In this document: one piece after another, positions 1-7,500 of the stretch
Layout of the letters: every line of letters begins with the position of its first letter
How positions within the stretch are numbered: the stretch's first letter is position 1
Assembly (NCBI GenBank): GCA_943330855.2
Contig: CALQJI020000040.1
Coordinates: 1 to 46,278 of the forward strand
Source of the DNA: Klebsiella pneumoniae
GTDB lineage: Bacteria; Verrucomicrobiota; Verrucomicrobiia; Limisphaerales; SXTU01
Length of the DNA stretch: 46,278 bases
Direction: 5' to 3'
Made by a program: the position numbers and the translations under genes
Notes under the pieces: generated by a model
What the model saw: the letters and a program-made list of their open reading frames with translations, nothing else
Told to the model about the DNA's origin: nothing
Databases searched by the model: none

Positions 1-2
1 AC

Positions 3-104
3 GCCGGGATGGATCCCTACGAGTTGAAGAAAAGGATTGAGGCCAAGCTGAAGAAATTCTTCACTGCCTTGGGTAAACTAGATCGTGAGTCAACGAAGAC
101 CTGA
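3..104 (+). CDS. Partial ORF, probable transposase C-terminus
   Basis: An open frame enters from the left edge and stops with TGA at 102-104. It reads MDPYELKKRIEAKLKKFF and continues with TALGKLDRESTKT. Only the last 30 or so residues are present: a basic, amphipathic C-terminal tail. The same frame occurs in mirror image at the right edge of the window. Being the edge of a repeated sequence is typical of an insertion sequence, so I read it as the C-terminus of a transposase or integrase-like protein. The family cannot be named from this fragment. The 5' part lies outside the window. Confidence 0.45.
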   Translation, partial: AGMDPYELKKRIEAKLKKFFTALGKLDRESTKT

Positions 105-146
105 CGGTCCCCTGCCCCCGGTAACATTTAGCCGTGAGTCAATACG
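3..146 (+). repeat. Left copy of 144-bp terminal inverted repeat
   Basis: Positions 3-146 are, base for base, the reverse complement of 46135-46278. The identity stops abruptly after AATACG at 146. The repeat contains the ORF tail ending at 104 and about 40 bp of non-coding sequence. Within it the decamer CGTGAGTCAA occurs twice, at 84-93 and 133-142. The inner boundary at 146 is a plausible insertion-sequence end. Both copies have their ORF pointing into the window. Confidence 0.9.
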
Positions 147-389
147 CTCTCGGCAGCCAAAACGCCTCCCACGCGAGTTGAGGAAGCGCCCAGAGCAGCT
201 ACCGCTGCGCCGTCACGGTCCCGTCGCGGCGATGTTTCAATTGTCACCTGTCCCGCGAAGCTTGCTGTCGGCTACACGATAGGCGTTGAGACTGTTGACC
301 GTTTCCACCGCTGCCATCACGGCAACCGATGCTTGGGCGAAAATCTTCCGATTTACGCCGCGCAGCCTCGCCCCCGCAACCTCCCGCCC

Positions 390-1163
390 ATGACTGCCAC
401 ACTCGCCCTCCCCAAACCCACCACCCTCGGCTCCCGCGTGCTCGCTCGCAGCGGACTCGCTGACCGCTACGCCGTGCGCCTCGCGCGCGACCGCACTGAC
501 CTGCTCGCAGCGCAGACGCTGCGCTTTCTCGTCTTCAACGTGGAGCTGAACGAAGGTTTCGAGGCCAGTTACGCCACCTGTCGCGATGCCGACCCGTTCG
601 ACGAAGTCTGCGACCACCTCGTCGTGGAGGAACGCGCGAGCGGCGACATCGTCGGCACCTACCGCCTGCAAACGGGTGCGATGGCGGCGGCGAACCGGGG
701 CTTCTACAGCGCAGGGGAATTTGATTTCGCCCCACTTGCCCCGCTGCTGCCTCAAGTCGTCGAGCTGGGCCGGGCGTGCGTCCACAGCCAGCACCGGAAC
801 ATCGCCGTGCTCGCGCTGCTCTGGCGGGGCATCGCCCATTACGCCCGCGAGCGGGGCGGCCGCTATCTCGTCGGGTGCAGTTCGCTGCCGACGGTTGAGC
901 CGGCCGTGGGCGCGGCGGCTTACTCGCAACTCATCCGCACGCACCTCGCGCCGGAGTCGTGGCGCACTCTGCCCGTGTCGAGCTATCATTGTCCGATGGA
1001 CCGAATCGCGCCGGACCCAGTCCGACTACCGCGGCTGCTCACCGGCTACTTCTCGCTCGGCGCGAAAATTTGCGGTCCGCCGGCGCTGGACCGCGAGTTC
1101 CGCACCATTGATTTCCTCACCGTGCTCGACTTGGAGCAACTTCCACCGGGCGCACTGGGCTGA
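390..1163 (+). CDS. olsB: OlsB-like N-acyltransferase (ornithine lipid synthesis, first step)
   Basis: This 257-residue protein resembles the hemolysin-like GNAT family that includes L-ornithine N-alpha-acyltransferase OlsB. OlsB transfers a 3-hydroxyacyl chain from acyl-ACP to ornithine at the inner membrane, giving lyso-ornithine lipid. Visible family features are the N-terminal RYAVRLARDRTDLLAAQTLR segment, FNVELNEGF, the DPFDEVCDHLVV block, a GTYRL strand and VELGRACVH. An ATG at 333 is in frame, but the extra 19 residues look like translated spacer, so 390 is preferred; neither start has a clear ribosome binding site. The LPLAT gene follows after 3 bp, which is the olsB-olsA arrangement. 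Substrate specificity (ornithine or another amino acid) is inferred. Confidence 0.8.
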   Translation: MTATLALPKPTTLGSRVLARSGLADRYAVRLARDRTDLLAAQTLRFLVFNVELNEGFEASYATCRDADPFDEVCDHLVVEERASGDIVGTYRLQTGAMAAANRGFYSAGEFDFAPLAPLLPQVVELGRACVHSQHRNIAVLALLWRGIAHYARERGGRYLVGCSSLPTVEPAVGAAAYSQLIRTHLAPESWRTLPVSSYHCPMDRIAPDPVRLPRLLTGYFSLGAKICGPPALDREFRTIDFLTVLDLEQLPPGALG

Positions 1164-1166
1164 ACC

Positions 1167-1961
1167 ATGAACTACCTGCACTCACTCCTGCGCTCGGCCG
1201 GACGGCTAGTAGCGTTCCTGAGCGTGGTCAGCTTCGCGCTGTTGCGTGCGGCGTGGCTCGCGCGGACGGAACGCCGGCTGCCCCGCACCACGCGCTGCGC
1301 CCGCTGGTCGCACTACTGGAGTCCGCGCGTCCGCCGATGCCTCGGGGTCACGGTCGAGGTTCAGGGGCGCGCCCCGGACGGCGGAATGCTGGTCTGCAAC
1401 CACGTCAGCTACCTCGATATGCTCGCACTCACGGCGGCGTCGGAGATGGTGTTCCTCTCGAAGGCCGAGGTGCGCCACTGGCCGCTGCTCGGGCAGATTG
1501 CCCACGCGGGAGGAATGCTCTTCGTGAACCGGGAGCGGCGCGCGGACGTAGCCGACCTCGCGCCAGCATTCGAGGCGGTCATTGCGGAGGGCGTCGTGCT
1601 CACGCTGTTCCCGGAGGGCACCAGCACCGGCGGCGACCGCGTGCTGCCGTTTCACAGTTCACTGCTCGCACCCGCCGCGCGACGCGGCTGGGCCGTGACG
1701 CCCGCGTTCATTCGCTACGAGGTCGAGGATGGGTCCGTCGAAAACGAAGTCGCCTACTGGCGCGACATGACGTTCCTCCCGCACTTCTTGAATCTACTGC
1801 GCAAGCGCCGCATCCGCGCCGTCGTCCGCTTCGGCGAACCGCTCCGGAACTCCGACCGCAAGGTCTTGGCACGCGAACTTCACCGCGCGGTCGTTGACCT
1901 GTCGCAGCCTTGCCAGCAAATGCCCGCCGTTGCAGTGGAAGTTGCGTCTTCGTGCCGGTGA
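1167..1961 (+). CDS. olsA: OlsA-like 1-acyl-glycerol-3-phosphate acyltransferase (PlsC family)
   Basis: A 264-residue LPLAT/PlsC-family O-acyltransferase. Block I is NHVSYLDML (the catalytic HX4D motif), block II is FVNRERRADV and block III is FPEGTSTGG. A hydrophobic N-terminal stretch (LVAFLSVVSFALLRAAW) should anchor it in the inner membrane. It starts 3 bp after the OlsB-like gene, so the two are almost certainly co-transcribed. By analogy OlsA adds the second, ester-linked acyl chain to lyso-ornithine lipid. A role in phosphatidic acid synthesis cannot be excluded from sequence alone, but the neighbour favours aminolipid synthesis. Confidence 0.85.
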   Translation: MNYLHSLLRSAGRLVAFLSVVSFALLRAAWLARTERRLPRTTRCARWSHYWSPRVRRCLGVTVEVQGRAPDGGMLVCNHVSYLDMLALTAASEMVFLSKAEVRHWPLLGQIAHAGGMLFVNRERRADVADLAPAFEAVIAEGVVLTLFPEGTSTGGDRVLPFHSSLLAPAARRGWAVTPAFIRYEVEDGSVENEVAYWRDMTFLPHFLNLLRKRRIRAVVRFGEPLRNSDRKVLARELHRAVVDLSQPCQQMPAVAVEVASSCR

Positions 1962-1965
1962 GTAA

Positions 1966-2424
1966 TCAGGCACCCGGATTCGCTGGTGGAACCGCCTCGG
2001 CTGCCGGAGGAAGCTGAGGCAAAGCCGCAGCGGGAGCCGGTGCTCCCTTGGCCGCGTTCGGTTTCATCACCTTCTCGCGAGGCGCGGGCTTGGATTTGGG
2101 CTTCGCAGCGGGGGCGACCGCTTTCGGTTTCGGAGTCTGACCGTGTTTCCTCAGCTCCGCGTGGGTCCGCTCCAACTTCATCGCCTTCTTCGCAGCCTTC
2201 TTGAAAGTCGTCGCCGCAACCGCAACCGGCGCCTGCGCGGCCTTGGCGGCCTGCTTGGTGGCCTTGGCCTGCTTGCGCGCGGCCTTCAAAGCTGCCTTGG
2301 CCTGTTTCGCGGCGGCGGCGAGCGTGGCGGCCTGCGCTTCAGCAGCGTGAAGGGCGAGTTTGGCGGCCTGAGCGACTTCGCGCGCAGACTCTACGGCACG
2401 GGCCAGTTTCTGAATCTCAGTCAT
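1966..2424 (-). CDS. Ala/Lys-rich histone H1-like or coiled-coil protein
   Basis: A 152-residue low-complexity protein. Residues 1-65 are an Ala-rich helix with regular Lys/Arg (MTEIQKLARAVESAREVAQ, then repeated AAKQAKAA-type units). Residues 66-110 are more mixed and basic (TTFKKAAKKAMKLERTHAEL). The rest is a Pro/Ala/Lys tail. The composition resembles bacterial histone-H1-like (HctB/AlgP-type) nucleoid proteins, but a long coiled coil is equally compatible. It is convergent with olsA, with 4 bp between the stops. No homology-level motif is present, so DNA binding is inference from charge and repetition. Confidence 0.6.
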   Translation of the reverse strand: MTEIQKLARAVESAREVAQAAKLALHAAEAQAATLAAAAKQAKAALKAARKQAKATKQAAKAAQAPVAVAATTFKKAAKKAMKLERTHAELRKHGQTPKPKAVAPAAKPKSKPAPREKVMKPNAAKGAPAPAAALPQLPPAAEAVPPANPGA

Positions 2425-2518
2425 ACCACCGAGTGCTCACCCGGAAGCCAAAAATGTCAACCGCCGTTTCTAACCGCCGTTTCTGTTACATTGTTCGGGC
2501 GCCAATCCAGCGACGCGG

Positions 2519-2857
2519 CTAGCGCAACTCCCACCGCAGCCGGCGCAGCCGCGTCCCGGACACCCGCAACCGCAGTCGCAGCCGGAGCCAGCCACCGCGC
2601 CGAAGCGTCTCATCGCGAAACTTCTCGATGAGAAAGTAATACTCCTGCGCATCCCGCGTGTGGCCCAACTCGCGGATGAGCTCCAAGTCCCGCGCAAAGA
2701 ACTCGCGGCGCACCAGCCAGACCAGACCAGCCAGCGGCAACACTTTGCGCGGCAAGGCGTGCCAGAAGGTTCGCGTCACAAACGCGCTGTCATCACATTC
2801 CCACTGGGCCATCGCCTGCTCACTGAAGCACGGAAAGATTGGTCGGTCGGGGTTCAT
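2519..2857 (-). CDS. Small conserved-looking protein of unknown function
   Basis: A 112-residue protein starting MNPDRPIFPCFSEQAMAQWE. Residues 1-90 have the mixed composition of a real folded protein, with aromatic residues, a VLPLAGLVWLVRREFF segment and a charged helix (ELGHTRDAQEYYFLIEKFRD). The last 20 residues are Arg/Leu-rich and may be an extension into low-complexity sequence. I do not recognise the family. It lies on the same strand as the H1-like gene, 94 bp upstream of it, so the two could be co-transcribed. Confidence 0.5.
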   Translation of the reverse strand: MNPDRPIFPCFSEQAMAQWECDDSAFVTRTFWHALPRKVLPLAGLVWLVRREFFARDLELIRELGHTRDAQEYYFLIEKFRDETLRRGGWLRLRLRLRVSGTRLRRLRWELR

Positions 2858-3040
2858 AAGGTTCAGCCAGCTATGATCGAGGAGACGACCATTCTGATAC
2901 GGGAAATGACCATTGGGATAGGGAAAGTGGGCGTCGGGATAGTCTGCGGGCCGGCAATTTGGCTCCGGAGGGCTGATTTCTGGGCAGAGGTGCGCGGGTG
3001 ACTAGGTCCGCAATCGGTGCGGTGCGGGTTTGCGGGGCGC

Positions 3041-3064
3041 TGCGGACGTGGGCGTCCGCGCTCC
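3041..3064 (+). repeat. REP-like palindrome, single copy
   Basis: The core GCGGACGTGGGCGTCCGC is an imperfect palindrome (GCGGACG paired with CGTCCGC), preceded by CT and followed by GCTCC. The same unit recurs as inverted pairs at 9775-9840, 29892-29959 and 42414-42500. This is the only unpaired copy in the window. Confidence 0.75.
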
Positions 3065-3170
3065 AGGGGGACAGGGCTCGGGGCGAGGATGGGGCGGAGC
3101 CGGGTGTTTGGGTTGTGCGGGGCGGACCTCATGAGCAAGTTCGTCACTCTACCAAGAATCGTCGGACGGT

Positions 3171-3192
3171 CTATGGCCTGTTTAGGCCATAG
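3171..3192 (-). terminator. Perfect 9-bp hairpin downstream of the GNAT-like gene
   Basis: CTATGGCCT (3171-3179), loop GTTT, AGGCCATAG (3184-3192). It begins 11 bp beyond the stop codon of the minus-strand gene ending at 3204, where a terminator is expected. There is no T-tract on the minus strand, so intrinsic termination is uncertain. Confidence 0.45.
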
Positions 3193-3203
3193 GGGGAGGG
3201 TGG

Positions 3204-3923
3204 TTAGGCCAGCACTGCCTCGGCGAAGTGCGGCACGGAGGTGTCCTCGCGTAAAATCGTTTCCTCCCCCGCCAACCGCCGGTGTAGCGCCTCGCTCCAG
3301 TCCGCCGTGAGGTAGCGAAACAGCCAGCCGCCGCTGCGCCGCAAGCGCCGATACGCGGCCTGCAAATCCAGCACCATCGTGATGCGGCGGTGCGGGCAGT
3401 TCAGCTCGCCCACGGCGTGCGTCGCCACCGGCTCGAAGCCCATCACGCGCGTGTGGAACAGATACGGGCTGTGCTTCTCGCCCTCGAAGATGTCCGTGAC
3501 GTAGTGCGTGAAGCCGCGCTCCAACGTGTCCCGCACGGCGGCACGCATGAGCGACGCGGCGATGTAGTGGTTGCCCCGATGCTCCGGCAGCACGGCGAAG
3601 CGGCCAATCTCCGCGACCCGACTCCGCTTCACAAACTCCGCCACATCAAAGCGCGAACCGGGCACCGGCTGGAAACCGTATTGCGCATAAGTCTCCAGCG
3701 GCGGGTTGAACATCACTCGCAGCACCCCCACCGGCTCGCGGTTGCGGCGCGCGAGGAACCACGCCACATCGAAGCGGTCGAGGTCGTCGGGCGAGAAGAC
3801 TTTGTTGCCGTCCGCCACCCAGCGCTTCTCGCGCTCGTAGGTGGCACGGAGAACTTGGATCGCCTCTTGGCGTTCGCACTCGGAGATGACAGGGACCACG
3901 CTGAGACGGCTGAAACTAATCAT
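3204..3923 (-). CDS. GNAT-fold N-acyl amino acid synthase-like protein (FeeM-like)
   Basis: A 239-residue protein of the GNAT superfamily that includes FeeM-type N-acyl amino acid synthases and autoinducer-synthase-like proteins. Seen in order: a substrate strand AWFLARRNREPVGVLRVMFN, the acyl-carrier/CoA-binding-like block VAEIGRFAVLPEHRGN, and the helix SLMRAAVRDTLERGFTHYV. The start MISFSRL at 3923 is preferred over an upstream ATG because AAGGAAA sits 5-11 bp before it. It overlaps the end of the upstream LPLAT gene by 8 bp, so translation is probably coupled. The pair mirrors olsB-olsA and may make another aminolipid. The amino acid substrate is unknown. Confidence 0.65.
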   Translation of the reverse strand: MISFSRLSVVPVISECERQEAIQVLRATYEREKRWVADGNKVFSPDDLDRFDVAWFLARRNREPVGVLRVMFNPPLETYAQYGFQPVPGSRFDVAEFVKRSRVAEIGRFAVLPEHRGNHYIAASLMRAAVRDTLERGFTHYVTDIFEGEKHSPYLFHTRVMGFEPVATHAVGELNCPHRRITMVLDLQAAYRRLRRSGGWLFRYLTADWSEALHRRLAGEETILREDTSVPHFAEAVLA

Positions 3924-4734
3924 GGGTTTTCCTTTCGTTGGACCAGGTTTTTCCAGACAGACGGGCAAGCTCACTCATCACACAGGCGTGCCACGCGCGG
4001 GTGGCCGCCGCGGTCAGGTCGCACTCGGCAGGCGGCACGAGCGGCGGGCCGAACTCAATTTCCATCGGCGCAAGTTCCGGGATGCGCGCGGCGTGCTGAT
4101 GCTCCGGGAAGCGCACGCCGGCCGGGATGACGGGCACGCCGGTTTGCAGCGACAGCCGAGCCGCCCCGTTCAAGCCGCGCAGCAGCCGGTGCGGGTCGCG
4201 GTTCGTCGTGCCCTCCGGGAAGATGCCGACCGAAGCGCCCGCCGCGAGCCGCTCCTCCGCGCGCGTGAACGCCGGCACGCGGTCCGTGAGCCACGGGCGC
4301 AATACGTTCAGAAAACGCGGGCAGGCAGGCTTGCGGTCCAGCGTGATGACATCACCCGCGCGATAGATGCAGGCAATGCCGGGGACGAGCTTGAGGTTCC
4401 AATCCGCGATGAAATGCAACGGCTTGCCGCCGCGCGCGTGCAACAGGAACGCCGGGAGGAAGAGCGCCTCCAGCTTCGTGCTGTGGTTCAGCGCGAGGAT
4501 GAACGGGTCGTGCTCCGGCGCGACGCGCTCCAACCCACGCACGCTCACGATGCGGCTGCCGAAGGCCAGCAGCAGACCGCGAATCACCCCGCGCGCCAGC
4601 GGACGCCCAGTCTTGTGCGACATCGGCGCGGACAAGATATCGCCCACGGTCAGCGGCAACCGGCCACGACGCGCTGCCACGGGCTCCGCCAGGCTGGCCT
4701 GACGGTCGGGAGCAATGGCGGTGGTGGTGGGCAT
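3916..4734 (-). CDS. Second PlsC-family lysophospholipid acyltransferase
   Basis: A 272-residue LPLAT protein. Motif I is NHSTKLEAL, with Glu in place of the usual Asp of HX4D; LDRKPACPRF lies in the block II position; FPEGTTNRD is block III; GVPVIPAGV is the block IV strand. The chosen start is MPTTTAIAP at 4734; longer in-frame starts add spacer-like sequence. It is the first gene of a two-gene minus-strand unit with the GNAT-like gene. The HX4E form of the catalytic motif is the main oddity; whether it is active needs assay. Confidence 0.75.
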   Translation of the reverse strand: MPTTTAIAPDRQASLAEPVAARRGRLPLTVGDILSAPMSHKTGRPLARGVIRGLLLAFGSRIVSVRGLERVAPEHDPFILALNHSTKLEALFLPAFLLHARGGKPLHFIADWNLKLVPGIACIYRAGDVITLDRKPACPRFLNVLRPWLTDRVPAFTRAEERLAAGASVGIFPEGTTNRDPHRLLRGLNGAARLSLQTGVPVIPAGVRFPEHQHAARIPELAPMEIEFGPPLVPPAECDLTAAATRAWHACVMSELARLSGKTWSNERKTHD

Positions 4735-5052
4735 AATTGGGTTTGCCTTGCGCGCAGAGTTGACCCACGCGAGATGTGGACCGCGTGGCAGCGGCGTTAC
4801 GATTCCGTGAAGCCAAGCCCGCCAACGTGCCGACAGAGAAAGTTTCAACCGGGTGCCGACGCTGGAAACGCGGGAAGAGTCGCCGGCACCCGGGCCTCGC
4901 CACACGGCGACGCCTTGTCAAAGTCCACTTACCCCGTCACAAAACCACGTCCCTCCGGTCACAATCGCGCAACGTCCCGCGCCACGCGTGTCACCCGTTC
5001 TTAACCCACCCGCCATACTACCGCCACGCGGCCGCCGCACCTTCACTTCGTT
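4735..5052. other. 318-bp divergent promoter region
   Basis: This spacer separates the minus-strand LPLAT gene from the plus-strand response regulator and must hold promoters for both. No gene is visible. GTCAC occurs at 4936, 4958 and 4989. The first two are 22 bp apart, two helical turns, and lie within GTCACA. This could be an operator for the adjacent OmpR-type regulator, but the motif is short and the third copy is out of phase. Confidence 0.4.
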
Positions 5053-5745
5053 ATGCCAGCGCTGCCCGCCCAAGTTCTTTTTGCTAGCACCGACCCCGCC
5101 GAGCGGGCGCGGGCAGACGCCAGCCTCGCCACCGCCTCTTGCCGGGTGCTCTCCGCCGGCGACGGCCCCGCCGCGCTGCGACTCGCGCGCACCCGCCAGC
5201 CGGACCTCGCGCTGCTGGACCTGCACCTGTCCGGCCTTGATGGTCTCGAAGTCTGCAAGGAACTCCGCCGCGACCCCGCCACCGCGCGCATGCCCGTCTT
5301 CATCCTCAGCCAGCACAACCACCCGACCGACCGCCTGCTGGCGCTCGAACTCGGCGCGGATGAATTCCTCCCGCTGCCCTGTGACCCGCGCGAACTCTCC
5401 CTGCGCGTGCGCAACATGATTGCCCGCACGCGGCCGGCCACGGAACCGCCCGCGCAGCTCCACATTGGCGAACTGCTCGTGGACTTGTCCGCGCATGAAG
5501 TCAGCGTGGCGGGGCGGCAACTCCGCTTGTCCCCGACCGAGTTCAAACTGCTCACCACCTTGCTCGACCACCAGGGCCACGTGCAGACCCGCGCCGCGCT
5601 CCTCCGCCAAGTCTGGGCCAACGTCTCCCTCGCCACCGACCGCACGGTGGACACCCACGTTCGCCGCCTGCGGACGAAGCTGGGCAAGCTGCGACCGTGG
5701 ATTCGCACCGTCCGCAACGCCGGCTACTGCCTCAAGCCGGAGTAG
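5053..5745 (+). CDS. OmpR/PhoB-family response regulator with degenerate receiver
   Basis: A 230-residue protein with an N-terminal receiver (1-120) and a C-terminal winged-helix DNA-binding domain (about 130-228; LRLSPTEFKLLTTLLDHQG, DTHVRRLRTKLG, IRTVRNAGYCL). Asp56 (LLDLHLSGLDG) is at the phosphoacceptor position. The acidic pair that binds Mg in normal receivers is replaced: the segment reads LFASTDP where VVDDDP-type sequence is expected. The conserved Lys of the KP motif is Leu (FLPLPCDP). Canonical phosphorylation is therefore doubtful and the protein may act as an atypical regulator. No histidine kinase gene is adjacent. GTCAC repeats lie upstream. Confidence 0.85.
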   Translation: MPALPAQVLFASTDPAERARADASLATASCRVLSAGDGPAALRLARTRQPDLALLDLHLSGLDGLEVCKELRRDPATARMPVFILSQHNHPTDRLLALELGADEFLPLPCDPRELSLRVRNMIARTRPATEPPAQLHIGELLVDLSAHEVSVAGRQLRLSPTEFKLLTTLLDHQGHVQTRAALLRQVWANVSLATDRTVDTHVRRLRTKLGKLRPWIRTVRNAGYCLKPE

Positions 5746-5840
5746 AGGCGACTGCTCGGCCACTCAGCCGGCTTGTCAGGTGTCCGCCCCGAGATTTCGA
5801 TTGGCAGGCACAGCTCCAAACCGTAGTTCCTCTCGCCCGC

Positions 5841-6626
5841 ATGGATTACCTTGTCATCAGCCTCGCGGCACTCGGTGCCGCTGCGCTCACACTCTACTCC
5901 GGGTTTGGGCTGGGGACGCTGCTCATGCCCGCCTTCGCCGTTTTCTTCCCATTGCCCGTGGCTGTGGCGGCGACGGCAGTGGTGCATCTGGCCAACAACC
6001 TTTTCAAACTTGGGCTTGTCGGCCAGGACACGAACTGGCGCGCGGCCTGGCGATTCGGCGTGCCCGCCGCCCTCGCCGCCCTTGTCGGCGCGACCCTCCT
6101 CCAAGCGACCTCCGTGCTGCCGGTGCTGATGGAATACCGGCTGGGGGAACGCATCTGCCAAGTCACGTTGCTCAAGCTGGCGATGGCGGCAGTCATCATC
6201 GGCTTCGCGTTTTACGAGCTACACCCGCGCTGGTCCAAAGTGGCGTTTGATGCGAAGTGGCTACCGTGGGGCGGCGTGCTCGCCGGCTTCTTCGGCGGGT
6301 TGTCCGGCCATCAAGGAGCCTTGCGCTCGGCGTTTCTGTTGCGGGCAGGCCTGACCAAAGAGGCGTTCATCGCCACCGGCGTGGTCGGGGCCGTCATCGT
6401 GGACACCGTGCGCCTGGCGGTCTATGGCGCGGGCTTTTACGGTGGGCTATTTGTGCTGCTGGACCCGCACGCGTGGGCCTTGGTGGGGGCGGCGAGCGGC
6501 GCGGCTTTCCTCGGCTCCTTCCTCGGGGCGAAGCTCGTGCAGAAGGTCACGCTCCGCCGGGTGCAAACGACCTGTGCGGGGCTGCTGATAATCCTCGCCC
6601 TCCTACTGGCCGCCGGGCTGGTGTGA
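5841..6626 (+). CDS. TauE/SafE-family membrane transporter
   Basis: A 261-residue integral membrane protein with about eight hydrophobic segments in two halves, as in the TauE/SafE (DUF81) family of sulfite/organosulfonate exporters. Half one starts SLAALGAAALTLYSGFGLG. The second contains the family's GGLSG signature (GVLAGFFGGLSGHQGALRS). The start at 5841 (MDYLVISL) is the first Met before the first membrane segment. It follows the regulator on the same strand after 95 bp. The substrate is unknown; the family also includes uncharacterised small-anion carriers. Confidence 0.8.
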   Translation: MDYLVISLAALGAAALTLYSGFGLGTLLMPAFAVFFPLPVAVAATAVVHLANNLFKLGLVGQDTNWRAAWRFGVPAALAALVGATLLQATSVLPVLMEYRLGERICQVTLLKLAMAAVIIGFAFYELHPRWSKVAFDAKWLPWGGVLAGFFGGLSGHQGALRSAFLLRAGLTKEAFIATGVVGAVIVDTVRLAVYGAGFYGGLFVLLDPHAWALVGAASGAAFLGSFLGAKLVQKVTLRRVQTTCAGLLIILALLLAAGLV

Positions 6627-6636
6627 CCAGCGGAGT

Positions 6637-7413
6637 TCAGAGATTCGGATCGTCCGACGGCGAGAGCGTCCAGCAGACCGCCTCGGCCTGCGGGAACCAA
6701 GCCTTGCCCGCGTTCGCCCCCGTCGTGCAAACCACCTTCTCCCCCGCCATCGCCTCCGCGTGGCCGTCGGCGAAGACGATGTTGCCCCGCTTGTCGTGCC
6801 GAGCGGAGAAGCGGCTGGCGAAGACATGCGGCTGGCCGTTGTAGCCGGACTGCGCCGCGAAGAACTTCGCCTCGCCCGTCACACCCGACTCCAGCAGACA
6901 GACCGTGCGTGAAGGCTCGAGGACTTGCATCTGCCGGGTCGGACCAGGGCTAAGATTGAGCTTGGAGTTGTAAGCCGTGGAGAACTGCGGCGCGTTCAGA
7001 TAGGTGGCCACATCCAGCTTCGTAGACGGGCAGGTCAGCATGCTGTTCTTCGCGTAGAAGCCAGGCTGCTCCGTCGCGGTCGAGGCGAAGAACGAGGCCG
7101 GCCGCTGCTTGAGCAAAGTAGGCAGCGAGTTGAACCACGAGTCGGAATTCGTCGGGTGCGACAGGTCTGTCCACGCATTCGCGCCGCTGCTGCCGCGCTC
7201 CTTCGGGAAACGGTCGTCGTATTCGTCGCAATAGAGGTTCAGCGCGAGGCCCCACTGGCGCTGCTGATTGAGGCATTGCGTGCGCTTGGCGGAGCTCTTC
7301 GCCTTGCTCAAGGCGGGCAGCAGCATCCCCGCGAGAATCGCGATGATGGCGATGACAACGAGCAGTTCGATGAGGGTGAAGGCGGCGGGACGGAGCCGTG
7401 TGGCGAGTTTCAT
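6637..7413 (-). CDS. Prepilin-like secreted protein with H-X9-DG motif
   Basis: A 258-residue protein with a type IV pilin/type II secretion N-terminal signal: short basic leader [11 protein letters not shown], then [18 protein letters not shown], cleaved by prepilin peptidase before Phe. It continues LLPALSKAK, the form seen in large Verrucomicrobiota and Planctomycetota families. The C-terminal part has [15 protein letters not shown], the H-X9-DG motif. The N-terminal helix is expected to stay in the inner membrane or join a pseudopilus; the globular function is unknown. It is convergent with the TauE gene and downstream of a paralogue. Confidence 0.85.
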   Translation of the reverse strand: MKLATRLRPAAFTLIELLVVIAIIAILAGMLLPALSKAKSSAKRTQCLNQQRQWGLALNLYCDEYDDRFPKERGSSGANAWTDLSHPTNSDSWFNSLPTLLKQRPASFFASTATEQPGFYAKNSMLTCPSTKLDVATYLNAPQFSTAYNSKLNLSPGPTRQMQVLEPSRTVCLLESGVTGEAKFFAAQSGYNGQPHVFASRFSARHDKRGNIVFADGHAEAMAGEKVVCTTGANAGKAWFPQAEAVCWTLSPSDDPNL

Positions 7414-7500
7414 AATTCAGTTAGAAGCAGGGCCAGCTTGGGGATGGACCGGTTTCGAGCGTGTGGCGCGCAGGTTAAAAATGGGTAAACACACGGCCGC

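Larger units (their letters stand above)
2858..3203. other. 346-bp intergenic spacer with palindromes, no convincing gene
   Basis: No frame here has coding character. The stretch starts with short GGGATA/GGGAAA-type repeats (about 2895-2945). It contains one copy of the dispersed GCGGACGT palindrome (3041-3064) and ends with a perfect hairpin (3171-3192) just beyond the stop of the minus-strand GNAT-like gene. The promoter of the 2519-2857 gene must lie in its left part; I see no clear -35/-10 pair. Confidence 0.6.

Noticed and set aside
237..989. A 250-codon minus-strand frame opposite the OlsB-like gene
   Set aside because: Antisense shadow; no motifs, while the plus strand shows family motifs.
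2470..2697. Cys/Gly-rich 75-codon minus-strand frame
   Set aside because: It overlaps the better 2519-2857 frame and its Cys-rich part arises from a simple GCAACCGCAG-type repeat.
2863..3147. 94-codon minus-strand frame
   Set aside because: Pro/Arg-rich translation of repeats and a REP-like palindrome; no protein-like character.
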